Assembly: GCA_947492475.1 (NCBI GenBank)
Contig: CANLNM010000005.1
Coordinates: 62,001 to 126,000 of the forward strand
DNA length: 64,000 nucleotides
Direction: 5' to 3'
From: an uncultured Paracoccaceae bacterium
GTDB taxonomy: Bacteria > Pseudomonadota > Alphaproteobacteria > Rhodobacterales > Rhodobacteraceae
Positions 8,311 through 17,400 of the stretch are shown here, in pieces. The notes beneath the pieces were generated by a model. That model did not search any database and was not told where the DNA came from. It saw nothing but the letters and a program-made list of their open reading frames with translations. Numbering within the stretch: the first letter of the stretch is position 1; the number at the start of each line of letters is the position of its first letter. A program made the position numbers and the translations under genes.

Positions 8311-8437
8311 AGGGTCCTCCTGCATGCACGGCCAGAGACCCGCCACGGCGGTTTGGACGATTTGCGCAGCGGCCCCCTGTTTGGGTCGACCTCTTGATCG
8401 CAACAACCTCTCTGGCCCAAGTGGGCGTCGTCGTGGG
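8311..8437 (-). ncRNA. Structured leader of the cob operon (candidate cis-regulatory RNA)
   Basis: The leader between the proposed promoter and the first cob gene contains a perfect 9-bp long-range stem. On the minus strand GGCCAGAGA (8417-8409) pairs with TCTCTGGCC (8338-8330), enclosing 70 nt with a CCGCC/GGCGG stem and a GGTCGACC palindrome. The closing stem ends about 10 nt before AGGAGG, the geometry of a translational switch. No B12 box or other cobalamin-riboswitch core is present, so this is a candidate of unknown type. Folding was by eye. Confidence 0.4.
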
Positions 8438-8441
8438 GGTG

Positions 8442-8470
8442 GGTATAAGCAGCCCATTTCAGAGTCGCAA
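8442..8470 (-). promoter_or_regulatory. Putative promoter of the cob operon
   Basis: On the minus strand TTGCGA (8470-8465) and TATACC (8447-8442) are 17 nt apart, a reasonable sigma-70-like pair. It would start transcription near 8435 and give a leader of about 125 nt. Confidence 0.35.
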
Positions 8471-8623
8471 ATGGTTTAGCGTCAACACAGATACGAATAC
8501 CGACGTTTTCCGCCTTCTGACCGGTTGATGTGCATTCACGCACGCTCATTGCGCCTTCTTACCGGTATTCTGTGCGTAGATTGCTGCTTAGGTTGCCCGT
8601 AACACAAATTGAAGGAGCCCCAG

Positions 8624-9598
8624 ATGGGTCAGCTTGTTGATGGCGTTTGGCATGACGTCTGGTACGATACGAAATCCACCGGGGGATCGTTTCAACGCAC
8701 AACCGCAAAATTCCGCAATTGGATCACGCCCAATGGCGATGCGGGTCCCAGTGGCGAAAAAGGGTTTGAGGCCGAAAGCGGTCGTTATCATCTTTATGTG
8801 TCACTGGCCTGCCCCTGGGCGCATCGCACGTTGATCTTTCGTGCGCTCAAAGGGTTAAACGACCATATTGGCGTGTCAGTTGTGCATCCAGATATGATGG
8901 GCGACGGTTGGAGCTTTGATGCGGGCTATCCCGGCGCGACGGGCGACCGTCTGTTTGGGTCCGCCTTTGCGCGTGATGTTTACATCCGCGCAGATCCGCA
9001 GATTTCCGGGCGCGTAACCGTGCCTATTTTGTGGGACAAATGTTTGAAAACCATCGTGTCGAACGAAAGTTCGGAAATCATCCGTATGTTCAATTCTGCC
9101 TTTGATGACATCACGGGAAATCACATTGACTACTGGCCCGCATCCCAACATGCCGCCATCGAAAAGGTCAATGAACGCATCTATGACACGCTGAACAATG
9201 GGGTCTACAAAGCGGGCTTTGCCACCACTCAAACCGCCTATGATGCCGCGATTTATCCGCTGTTTGACACGCTTGATTGGCTCGAAGAACGCCTGTCGGA
9301 CAATCGCTATCTGATGGGGGATACCCTGACCGAAGCCGATTGGCGTCTGTTCACCACATTGGTGCGGTTTGATCTGGTCTATCACTTGCATTTCAAATGC
9401 AACCGCCGCCGGATCATCGATTATCCCAACCTGTGGGCCTATACGCGTGAGTTATACCAAATTCCGGGCGTGGCCGAGACGGTGAATTTCGACCACATCG
9501 TGCGGCATTATCATTTTAGCCACGAAACAATTAACCCCAGCCGTATCATACCCATCAATCCTGATCTGGATTTCAACGCCCCGCATGGGCGCGGCTGA
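8624..9598 (+). CDS. Glutathionyl-hydroquinone reductase (YqjG/ECM4 family)
   Basis: A 324-aa Xi-class glutathione transferase. YVSLACPWAHRTLIFRAL holds the catalytic Cys (residue 63) of the CPWAHR motif; the thioredoxin-like domain is followed by an all-helical C-terminal domain with FTTLVRFDLVYHLHFKCN. The family reduces glutathionyl-hydroquinones to hydroquinones plus GSSG. The ATG at 8624 has AAGGAG in front. It is divergent from the cob operon and not obviously linked to it. Length is normal and nothing is missing. Confidence 0.93.
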   Translation: MGQLVDGVWHDVWYDTKSTGGSFQRTTAKFRNWITPNGDAGPSGEKGFEAESGRYHLYVSLACPWAHRTLIFRALKGLNDHIGVSVVHPDMMGDGWSFDAGYPGATGDRLFGSAFARDVYIRADPQISGRVTVPILWDKCLKTIVSNESSEIIRMFNSAFDDITGNHIDYWPASQHAAIEKVNERIYDTLNNGVYKAGFATTQTAYDAAIYPLFDTLDWLEERLSDNRYLMGDTLTEADWRLFTTLVRFDLVYHLHFKCNRRRIIDYPNLWAYTRELYQIPGVAETVNFDHIVRHYHFSHETINPSRIIPINPDLDFNAPHGRG

Positions 9599-9666
9599 CA
9601 CCAGACCTTGATTTTTGTCTTTCACCAGCCAATCTTGCCTTTGGCAAAAGTGCAAAGAGGTGCAGT

Positions 9667-9900
9667 GTGAAAGACGAGGATCTGGGGTTTACCTATAAAC
9701 GCAAACGCAATGGCGACGTGGAAATTTTCCATCGCGGTGCCAAAGCCACAACGCTGCGGGGCGAAAAGGCGTCTTGGTTCATCGAAGATATGCAAGACAG
9801 CGATTTACAGGACCAACAGCAGGATATGGCGCGCCTGACCGGCAATTATAAACGCGGAAACGAACGCAAAGCTAAGGACCACCCGCGCAACAAATCATGA
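9667..9900 (+). CDS. Small hydrophilic hypothetical protein, 77 aa
   Basis: A charged protein rich in Lys, Arg, Asp and Gln with no membrane segment. The N-terminal half (GFTYKRKRNGDVEIFHRGAK) could form a small beta unit; the C-terminal half is probably helical or disordered. The start is GTG at 9667 with an AGAGG-like Shine-Dalgarno. I do not recognise a family. It follows the hydroquinone reductase by 68 nt on the same strand and may be co-transcribed. Confidence 0.65.
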   Translation: MKDEDLGFTYKRKRNGDVEIFHRGAKATTLRGEKASWFIEDMQDSDLQDQQQDMARLTGNYKRGNERKAKDHPRNKS

Positions 9901-9920
9901 CAGAGTACAGAACGCGAATT

Positions 9921-10283
9921 TCACGCCGCGCGGCCGTGGTGATCGACGATCGCGGCTAAATCTTCCGGCGGGGTTTGCGTTCTTAGAAACCCCGCCGCGT
10001 TAGGGATATGGCGAAAAATGGACCCATCGGAAAAAAACGTTGTATCGGTCACAAAGATGATTTTTGAATCCGGATGGCGGTATTGGGCATAATCCGCGAC
10101 AGCCATGGCGCTGCCATTGTCCAGAAACAGGTCCAGAACGATCGCTTCATATGCCTTTTCGGCCAGGCATTCTAATGCCAGATCCCCGTCATAAACCAAA
10201 TCCACCTCAGCCCCGTATCTTTGCAGATGGGCGCGCCAGATCTGGGCCAGATGGGCTTTGCTTTCGACAATCAAAACATTCAT
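9921..10283 (-). CDS. Single-domain response-regulator receiver protein, atypical
   Basis: A 120-aa stand-alone CheY-like receiver: MNVLIVES gives strand 1, IVLDLFLDNG carries the likely phosphoacceptor Asp51, and IIFVTDTT carries the switch Thr. Two key features depart from consensus: the first acidic pair is Glu7-Ser8 rather than Asp-Asp, and the invariant Lys after strand 5 is replaced (GFLRTQTPPED). Phosphorylation may be weak or absent. The ATG at 10283 has GGGAG upstream. It has no output domain and no kinase nearby, and is divergent from DUF1636. Confidence 0.85.
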   Translation of the reverse strand: MNVLIVESKAHLAQIWRAHLQRYGAEVDLVYDGDLALECLAEKAYEAIVLDLFLDNGSAMAVADYAQYRHPDSKIIFVTDTTFFSDGSIFRHIPNAAGFLRTQTPPEDLAAIVDHHGRAA

Positions 10284-10488
10284 GTTTTCTCCCATGCAAT
10301 GTTGCTTTCTCACTACAAGATGTTGTCTTAACGCGATCAACCACTAGATAAGCCAGAAACTTACACGCTAAAAATTTACCCCTTAATTCCGCCCAAAGTG
10401 TTAACAAAACCTAAAAGTGACCAAAAGGTTATGTCACATTGGCGTGTTTTCGCTTCACAAATGACGAAAGATAGGACAAATCACGCTC

Positions 10489-10863
10489 ATGAGCACATGG
10501 ATTACAATTTGCGATACTTGCAAACGCGAAGATTGGGACGCCGACACCGCGTCACAGACCGATGGCGAAACATTGGCTGACCTGATCGAAGCCGCAGCGG
10601 CGCAAAAAACCGACGTCAAAACCCGTCGTGTTTCCTGCCTGATGGGCTGTGGGCATGGCTGTAACATCGCCATTCAGGCGGATGACAAACTGGCCTATAC
10701 ATTGGGTAAATTTGAACCTGACACAGATAGCGCCCAAGCCATCGTAGACTATGCCGAAAAACACGCGCAATCCACGTCCGGCCAGGTTCCATATCGGGAA
10801 TGGCCACAGGGCGTTAAGGGGCATTTTATCACCCGCCACCCCCCATTGCCGACATCCGAATGA
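10489..10863 (+). CDS. DUF1636 metal-binding protein of the cobalamin cluster
   Basis: A 124-aa protein with a ferredoxin/thioredoxin-like Cys pattern: CDTCKR near the N-terminus and CLMGCGHGCNIAI in the middle, matching DUF1636. Such proteins are often encoded beside B12 genes, and a small Fe-S or metal carrier role has been suggested, but the function is unknown. It shares an ATGA overlap with cobD and so starts a small plus-strand operon with cobD and cbiB. It has an AGGA ribosome site and a separate upstream region shared with the divergent receiver gene. Confidence 0.88.
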   Translation: MSTWITICDTCKREDWDADTASQTDGETLADLIEAAAAQKTDVKTRRVSCLMGCGHGCNIAIQADDKLAYTLGKFEPDTDSAQAIVDYAEKHAQSTSGQVPYREWPQGVKGHFITRHPPLPTSE

Positions 10864-11795
10864 ACACGCCCCGCGATCATGGCGGCGGGCTGGACGCGGC
10901 GATTGCCAAATGGGGTGGGACACGTGCCGATTGGGTCGATCTTTCCACCGGTATCAATCCCGTCGCTTATCCTGTAGGGTCGTTTGCCCCGGATGCATGG
11001 ACGGCATTGCCTGATCGCGCGGCGTTTGATCAACTGGAACAGGCCGCGCGCAATCTATGGAATGTGCCGGTTGATTTGGATGTGATCATCGCCCCCGGCG
11101 CATCCGCTTTGATTGCGCGGATCCCGGCATTGGCCAAGGCCGCTGATGTCACGATCCCGGCCCCGACCTACAATGAACATGCCGCCGCATTTGTTGCCAA
11201 TGGCTGGCAGGTGCACCCCGACGGCCCCGCCAAAGCGCGCGTCATCGTGAACCCCAACAACCCAGATGGGCGGGTTTGGACGGCCGCCGATGCACAGGCG
11301 GATTTCTGCATCATCGACGAAAGCTTTGGCGACGTTGCGCCCGACACCTCTTTGATGGCCTGTGCCCAAACCCCCAACACAATTGTGCTCAAAAGCTTTG
11401 GGAAATTTTGGGGGCTGGCCGGAATGCGGCTTGGATTTGCCATTGGACGCCCGGAAACGCTTGCTCCACTGCGGGAGGCCATTGGCCCTTGGCAGGTATC
11501 TGGCCCGGCCTTGCAAACCGGGGCCACCGCATTGGCGGATTACAATTGGGCAATTGCCACCCGCGCACGTCTGGCCAAAGACGCCGCGTTTCTGGATCAG
11601 GCCATGGCCCCGCATGGTGCTCTGGTTGGTGGGACATCGCTGTTTCGTCTGTACCAAGTGCCAGACGCCGTTGCCTTTCAAACCCGCTTGGCCGAACAGA
11701 AAATCTGGTCGCGGGTTTTCCCCTATTCCAAAACGTGGCTGCGTTTGGGTCTGCCACATCCAGATCAACACACCCGCATCTCCGCCGCCCTCTAA
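10860..11795 (+). CDS. cobD: L-threonine-O-3-phosphate decarboxylase (CobC/CobD)
   Basis: This PLP-dependent, histidinol-phosphate-aminotransferase-like enzyme makes (R)-1-amino-2-propanol phosphate, the linker of the nucleotide loop. WVDLSTGINP near the N-terminus, VIVNPNNPDGR, FCIIDESFGD and LKSFGKFWGLAGMRLG (with the PLP Lys) are family motifs. The 311-aa length is slightly short but complete. Salmonella nomenclature calls it CobD and Pseudomonas nomenclature CobC. It overlaps DUF1636 by ATGA, and its product is used by CbiB, encoded next. Confidence 0.93.
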   Translation: MNTPRDHGGGLDAAIAKWGGTRADWVDLSTGINPVAYPVGSFAPDAWTALPDRAAFDQLEQAARNLWNVPVDLDVIIAPGASALIARIPALAKAADVTIPAPTYNEHAAAFVANGWQVHPDGPAKARVIVNPNNPDGRVWTAADAQADFCIIDESFGDVAPDTSLMACAQTPNTIVLKSFGKFWGLAGMRLGFAIGRPETLAPLREAIGPWQVSGPALQTGATALADYNWAIATRARLAKDAAFLDQAMAPHGALVGGTSLFRLYQVPDAVAFQTRLAEQKIWSRVFPYSKTWLRLGLPHPDQHTRISAAL

Positions 11796-11858
11796 AGGGA
11801 TGGGGGGCGGGGTGATGCCGCTTGCGGCGAACGTCCCTCCCATCTTATAGCTTTCCCC

Positions 11859-12770
11859 ATGAGCCTCGCGACCGCCCTCCTTCTTGCCATGATCCTTGAT
11901 GCGCTATTTGGCGAACCCGAATGGCTATGGTCACGCATTCCGCATCCCGCAATCCTGATGGGCCGTGTCATCGATTACATGGACAAACGCTTCAATCGCG
12001 GCACAGGGCGTCGCATGCGCGGCACATTGGTGTTCATCAACCTCATTATGGCCGCCTTTTTGGGGGGGCTATTGCTGGCATATGTCCCCGGTCGCTGGAT
12101 TGATATCGTGATTTGCGCGGTGCTTTTGGCTCAAAAATCCTTGACTACACATGTCCGCGCTGTCGCCGATGCGTTGCGCCTGTCGGTTGGGGATGGTCGT
12201 CGCACGGTTGCGATGATTGTGGGTCGTGACACAGACGGCATGCCCGCCCCAGCCATTGCCCGTTCCGCCATTGAATCCGCCGCCGAAAATCAATCCGACG
12301 GGGTCATCGCCCCTGCATTTTGGTTTTTGGTGGGCGGCCTGCCCGGTCTGTTGATCTACAAAATCACCAACACCGCGGACAGTATGATCGGCTACAAAAC
12401 CGATCGCCATCTGGAATTCGGCTGGGCCGCAGCCCGGTTTGACGATTTGCTCAATCTGATCCCGGCCCGCCTGACCGCGTTGTTCATCTGGATCACCGCA
12501 CCCCATTGCGGTGGATATGCTGCGATCCGCGACGATGCGGCATTGCATCGATCCCCCAATGCGGGCTGGCCAGAATCAGCCATGGCGCGCGTCCTGAATG
12601 TCGCATTATCCGGCCCGCGCACCTATCACGGCCGCCTGCGCAACTATCCTTATGTCAACACAACAGGCCAGCATGATATCGGCCCAGATGCGATCGACGC
12701 AGCGGTTCAAACCCTGTGGCGATCATGGGCCGTGGCCTTTGGCGTGGTTCTTATGGTCATGATTTTCTGA
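11859..12770 (+). CDS. cbiB: Adenosylcobinamide-phosphate synthase CbiB
   Basis: An integral membrane enzyme (303 aa, about five hydrophobic stretches) that attaches aminopropanol phosphate to adenosylcobyric acid. DALFGEPEWLWSRIPHPAILMG at the N-terminus and IGRDTDGM-like VGRDTDGMPAPAIARSAIES followed by ENQSDGVIAPAFW are hallmark motifs. It lies 63 nt after cobD, so both enzymes of the side-arm step are made together. Note that Pseudomonas nomenclature calls this gene cobD. Confidence 0.94.
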   Translation: MSLATALLLAMILDALFGEPEWLWSRIPHPAILMGRVIDYMDKRFNRGTGRRMRGTLVFINLIMAAFLGGLLLAYVPGRWIDIVICAVLLAQKSLTTHVRAVADALRLSVGDGRRTVAMIVGRDTDGMPAPAIARSAIESAAENQSDGVIAPAFWFLVGGLPGLLIYKITNTADSMIGYKTDRHLEFGWAAARFDDLLNLIPARLTALFIWITAPHCGGYAAIRDDAALHRSPNAGWPESAMARVLNVALSGPRTYHGRLRNYPYVNTTGQHDIGPDAIDAAVQTLWRSWAVAFGVVLMVMIF

Positions 12771-12828
12771 CCTTTGTCGGCTTGGATGATCCTGTTACCT
12801 TGCCCAAAACCCTCTGAAAGGAAGCTTT

Positions 12829-13998
12829 ATGCGCCTCGCCCTATCCCTTGCCGCCACTTTTCTGGCAGGCGCTGTTTCCGCTCAGACATGCGGCGGCACC
12901 TTTGGTGCCTTTGTCCAAGACCTGAAATCTGAGGCCACAAGTCGCGGCCATTCTGCGTCCAATGTGGATGCGTTTTTTGCATCCGTGCGCCATGACCCCG
13001 CCGTCATTCGCGCGGACCGGTCCCAAGGCGTGTTTCAGCGTGATTTCGTTGACTTTTCCCGCCGCCTTATTTCTTCAAACCGGGTGCAAAACGGTGCGTC
13101 TTATGGGCAGCGCTATGATGCGATATTTGATCGGATCGACACCGAATACGGCGTTCCCCGCGGAGTTTTGCTGGCCTTTTGGGCGTTTGAAACCGACTTT
13201 GGTCAGGTGCAGGGTGATTTTAACACGTTAAACGCTCTGGTCACTTTGGCCCATGATTGCCGGCGTCCAGAATTGTTCCGCCCTCAGGTCTTTGCGGCCC
13301 TGCAATTGTTCGACCGCGGTGACTTCAATCCCGCCACGACAACCGGCGCATGGGCTGGCGAAATCGGCCAAGTGCAAATGCTGCCCGCCGATATCCTAAA
13401 TAATGGTCGCGATGGTGATGGGGACGGTCAGGTTGACCTCAAACGGTCGTCACCCGATGCCCTACTGTCAGGCGCTGCTATGTTGCACGATCTGGGTTGG
13501 CGCGCCGGTGAACCTTGGCTGCAAGAAATCACCGTGCCCTCGGATCTGGATTGGCGCATGACCGGGCTTGATACCGAAATGTCCGTCGGTCAATGGCAGG
13601 CGCTTGGCGTGAATGCGCGCACCGGATCGTTGGCACCGGCCAGCATGCAGGCATCTGTCCTATTGCCCATGGGGCGCAACGGTCCTGCCTTCCTCGCCTA
13701 TCCCAATTACCGGGTCTATTTTGAATGGAACCAAAGCTTTGTTTACGTCACCACAGCCGCCTATTTCGCCACCCGTTTGATGGGCGCGCCGGTTTATGAC
13801 GCGGGCAATGCCGAAACCGGACTAAACGGCGATCAAATGAAAGAGCTGCAACGCAAATTGCAGGCGCGTGGTTACGATGTGGGCGGGGTTGATGGCATCC
13901 TTGGTGCGAAAACCCGTAGCGCGGTTCAGGCCGAACAGGCCCGCCTTGGCCTGCCCGCAGATGCATGGCCCACGCCAGCTCTCCTCAATCGACTATAA
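12829..13998 (+). CDS. MltB-type lytic murein transglycosylase with peptidoglycan-binding domain
   Basis: A 389-aa exported protein with a signal peptide ending near ALSLAATFLAGAVSAQ. The SLT/MltB catalytic domain (about 25-310) includes VLLAFWAFETDFGQVQGDFN with the catalytic Glu, and GEIGQVQMLPADIL. The C-terminal domain (about 325-385, KELQRKLQARGYDVGGVDGI) is a PG_binding_1 repeat. It cleaves glycan strands to 1,6-anhydromuropeptides in the periplasm. AAAGGAAGC precedes the ATG. A paralogue is encoded at 41399-42688. Confidence 0.92.
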   Translation: MRLALSLAATFLAGAVSAQTCGGTFGAFVQDLKSEATSRGHSASNVDAFFASVRHDPAVIRADRSQGVFQRDFVDFSRRLISSNRVQNGASYGQRYDAIFDRIDTEYGVPRGVLLAFWAFETDFGQVQGDFNTLNALVTLAHDCRRPELFRPQVFAALQLFDRGDFNPATTTGAWAGEIGQVQMLPADILNNGRDGDGDGQVDLKRSSPDALLSGAAMLHDLGWRAGEPWLQEITVPSDLDWRMTGLDTEMSVGQWQALGVNARTGSLAPASMQASVLLPMGRNGPAFLAYPNYRVYFEWNQSFVYVTTAAYFATRLMGAPVYDAGNAETGLNGDQMKELQRKLQARGYDVGGVDGILGAKTRSAVQAEQARLGLPADAWPTPALLNRL

Positions 13999-14047
13999 CG
14001 GGCTGGCGGGAGGGGCGTCGGCAAAGCCGCGCGTCTCTTGCCACCCG

Positions 14048-14422
14048 CTAAGGGCGCACTGGAAACCGCCCACCTTCTTGGGTGATCACCACCAATCGGT
14101 CCCCTGATTTCACGTATAGATCACACCGCGACAGCCCATTTTCATAGGTAACGCACACCACGCCGTCATCTGACAATTGATAGGTCCCAAACGACGTTGC
14201 CCCACCATTGATATCCGACAATGTATAGGCATAGCCGCCATCGGGGGAAAACTGCGCTTGCCCATCATCATAAAACACCAAAGGTCCGGGCATTATGGCC
14301 GCCTCCAGCGTGGCTCTGTCCAGGCGCTGATCAGTCCCATGAACGGCCCAGTCCTGTGCCAAAGCTGGGGATGCTAAAACGGGGGTCGCGGCCAGCAAAC
14401 TGGCCCAAATAAAATTTTTCAT
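14048..14422 (-). CDS. Secreted hypothetical protein, about 124 aa
   Basis: The N-terminus KNFIWASLLAATPVLASPALA is a clear signal peptide, so the protein should be periplasmic or secreted. The mature part is beta-rich with two Cys (VCVTYENGLSRCDLY), probably a disulfide pair. Start codons further upstream exist (ATG at 14431 and beyond), but 14422 gives the best signal peptide. It is convergent with the transglycosylase gene. I cannot assign a family or function. Confidence 0.7.
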   Translation of the reverse strand: MKNFIWASLLAATPVLASPALAQDWAVHGTDQRLDRATLEAAIMPGPLVFYDDGQAQFSPDGGYAYTLSDINGGATSFGTYQLSDDGVVCVTYENGLSRCDLYVKSGDRLVVITQEGGRFPVRP

Positions 14423-14490
14423 ATCCCAGACATACCGCATCCGCGCGGTCTGACCTTTCACATTTGTGTCAGGCAGAATGATGCCGCCAT

Positions 14491-17400
14491 TTAGGCCACC
14501 AATTGTTCGGCTTTTTTCAGATCCACAGACACCAATTGGCTGACACCCTGTTCGCCCATCGTCACCCCAAACAACCGGTCCATACGGCTCATGGTGACTG
14601 CGTGGTGGGTGATGATCAAAAACCGCGTATCGGTGCGCCGCGTCATTTCATCCAGCAGATCACAGAACCGCCCCACATTGGCGTCATCCAGCGGCGCGTC
14701 GACCTCATCCAACACACAAATCGGCGCGGGATTGGCCAAAAACACCGCAAAGATCAGCGCCATCGCCGTCAGGGTCTGTTCCCCCCCCGACAACAGGCTC
14801 AACGTGCTCAGTTTTTTGCCCGGTGGTTGGCACATGATTTCCAGCCCTGCTTCCAGCGGATCATCGCTTTCGACCAGAACCAAGTTCGCCTCTCCGCCGC
14901 CAAACAGATGCGTGAACAGCACCGAAAAGCTGCGATTCACTTCTTCGAATGCGGTCAAAAGCCGTTCGCGGCCTTCTTTGTTCAGGCCCGCAATCCCAGT
15001 GCGCAACGCTTTGATCGCCTCTTCCAGATCCAGCTTTTCTTTGACCAGCAAATCATGCTCGTCCTGGACCTCTTTGGCGTCTTCTTCGGCGCGCAAATTC
15101 ACCGCCCCCAACGCGTCGCGCTGCCGTTTCAACCGATTCACATCTGCCTCAATGGCCTCAGAGCTGGGCATTTTTTCGGGGTCAGCATCCAGACCTTCCA
15201 GCAAATCTTGGGGCGTGGTTTCCAGCGTTTCCATGATCCGTTCTGCGGCGGCATCCACGGTTTCACGCGCCCCGTCTGCGCGGGCTTCGGCGGCGGCGCG
15301 GGCTTCGCGGGCCTCAGATGCCTGACGCTCTGCCTCGCGTTCGGTCACGGTCATTTCGCGCAGATCAGTTTCCGCCTGTGCCAACTTATCCGCACTGGCC
15401 TTGCGCCGTGTTTCTGCCTCTTCGATCCCCGTGGCCAGCTCGGCGCGTTGGGCCGCAATCTCGCCCGGCGCTGCACTGGCCCCTTCTAATTCCGCTTCGT
15501 TTTCGGCTTTGCGATCCGCCAGTTCCGCGGTGCGTTTATTGGCGGTTTCCAATCGGTGACGCCAACCCGACACGTCTTTGGTGATCTGTTGGCTGCGTTT
15601 GGTGCGCGCATCGCCTTCGCGGCGCAATTCGTCATGGGCCGCACGGCGGGTCATCATGGTGATCCGCGCGGCTTCTACGGCCATTTTGACCTGTTCCACC
15701 TCGTCACGCGCATCATCCAGATCACCCAGCTGCGCCACCGCCGCTTCGGCTTCTTTCAACTGCACCCGCGCGGCGGATGCATCTTCTTCGTGGCGGCGCA
15801 ACGTCAGGCCAAAGGTTTCCAACTTGCCTTCGGCCATGTTTTTATCAGCATCTGCACGGCTAAGCTCACGCGCGGCGTCGGCCATCAACCGATCCGCATC
15901 CCGTCGGGCTTGGCGCGCGGCTTGGTCGGCTTCGGTTAGGGCCGTCAGGCGGCGGGTCAGTTCGGAATGGGCCAATTTAGTGCCATCCGCGCGGGATTTG
16001 GCATCTTCTAAATCGCGTTTCAGTTCCACCAGCCGGTTCAATTGCTGCAATCGTAATGCGGCGGCAGATGGCGCATCCTCGGCCCCGGCGCGGAACCCGT
16101 CCCAACGCCACAGATCGCCCTCTAGACTGACCAAGCGCTGGCCGGGTTTCAGCGTGCCCTGTAATTGCGCGCCCTCAACTCGATTGACCAGCCCCACCTG
16201 ACCCATGCGGCGTTCCAGAACATCCGGAACCTTGACGAAATTGGTCATCGCCTGCACGCCGTCTGGCAGGGGTTGCTGCGACAGATAGGCCGGCAATGCG
16301 ACCCAGCCGGTCACCGCGTCCATATTGATCGCAGGGGCGCGCAGATCATCGGCCAACGCCGCGCCCAGCGCCTTTTCATAGCCGCCCTCAACGGTCAGCT
16401 GATCCATGATCTGGCTGCCTTCGGGGGCGTCGCGATCCACCAATTTGGCCAGCGCGTTCACCTCTGCCATCAAAGCGTTCGCCTCGCCCTCAGCTTCGGA
16501 GCGGGCGACGCGCGCATCGCTTTCGCGGCTTTGCGCTTCGGCGCGAGCGGCTTCGGTTTGCAGCAGCGTTTCTTCGGCAGCGGCCACGGTGGTCGCGGCG
16601 GCTTCGGATTTGGCTTGGACGGCGTTCAGATCCTCGGCGGATTTGGCCAGCGCGGCCTTGGCTTCGGTGCTGGCAATGCGGGCGCGTTCGGCGTCGCTTT
16701 CGTTGCGGGTCAGTGTTTTCTGACTGTCATCCAACAGACGTTTGGCCGATTGGTGCCGCGCTGACAGTCGCGCCATATCTTCGGTGCGCCGGGTCATGTC
16801 GCTTTCGCGTTCTTGCAGCAATTGCGCGGCGTCTTGGGCCTGTTTGTCGGCGTCACTTAGCTTTTCGTCGTGGCCTTCGCTGGCCTTGGCCAATTGGTCG
16901 GCCTCCCAATCCAGCCGTTCAATCGTTTCGCCTGCATCTTTGTTCAGCCCGGCTTCGCGGTCGATGTCGCGGGTCAATTGCGCAATGCGGGATGTCAGCG
17001 TTTCGATTGTATCTTGGGCGCGTTTTTCCTGATCCGCCAAGGTGTCACGCTGCACTTGCAAGCGTTGCAGCACGGCGGCGGCAATCGCTTCTTCTTCGCG
17101 CAACGGTGGCAGTACGTCTTCTTGGACAGTGCGGGCTTTGCTGGCTTGACGCGCGGCCCCTTCGGCGGTGGCGGCCGCAACAGTGCGTTCCTTCAGATAG
17201 GCTTGGGCGGCGGCGCGGGCTTCGTCGGCTTCTTTCCATCGGCGATACAGCAGCAATCCTTCGGCAAGGCGCAGATTGCCACCAATTTCGCGATACCGGG
17301 CGGCCTGTCGTGCCTGGCGGGCCAATTGCCCCAATTGCCCGGCCAGCTGTTCGATCACGTCATCGACACGGGTCAGGTTTTGCTCCGCGCCCTTTAGCTT

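Noticed and set aside
8320-8460. Cobalamin riboswitch upstream of the cob operon
   Set aside because: None of the conserved boxes present at 18201-18352 can be found on the minus strand here, so only an unclassified structured leader is reported.
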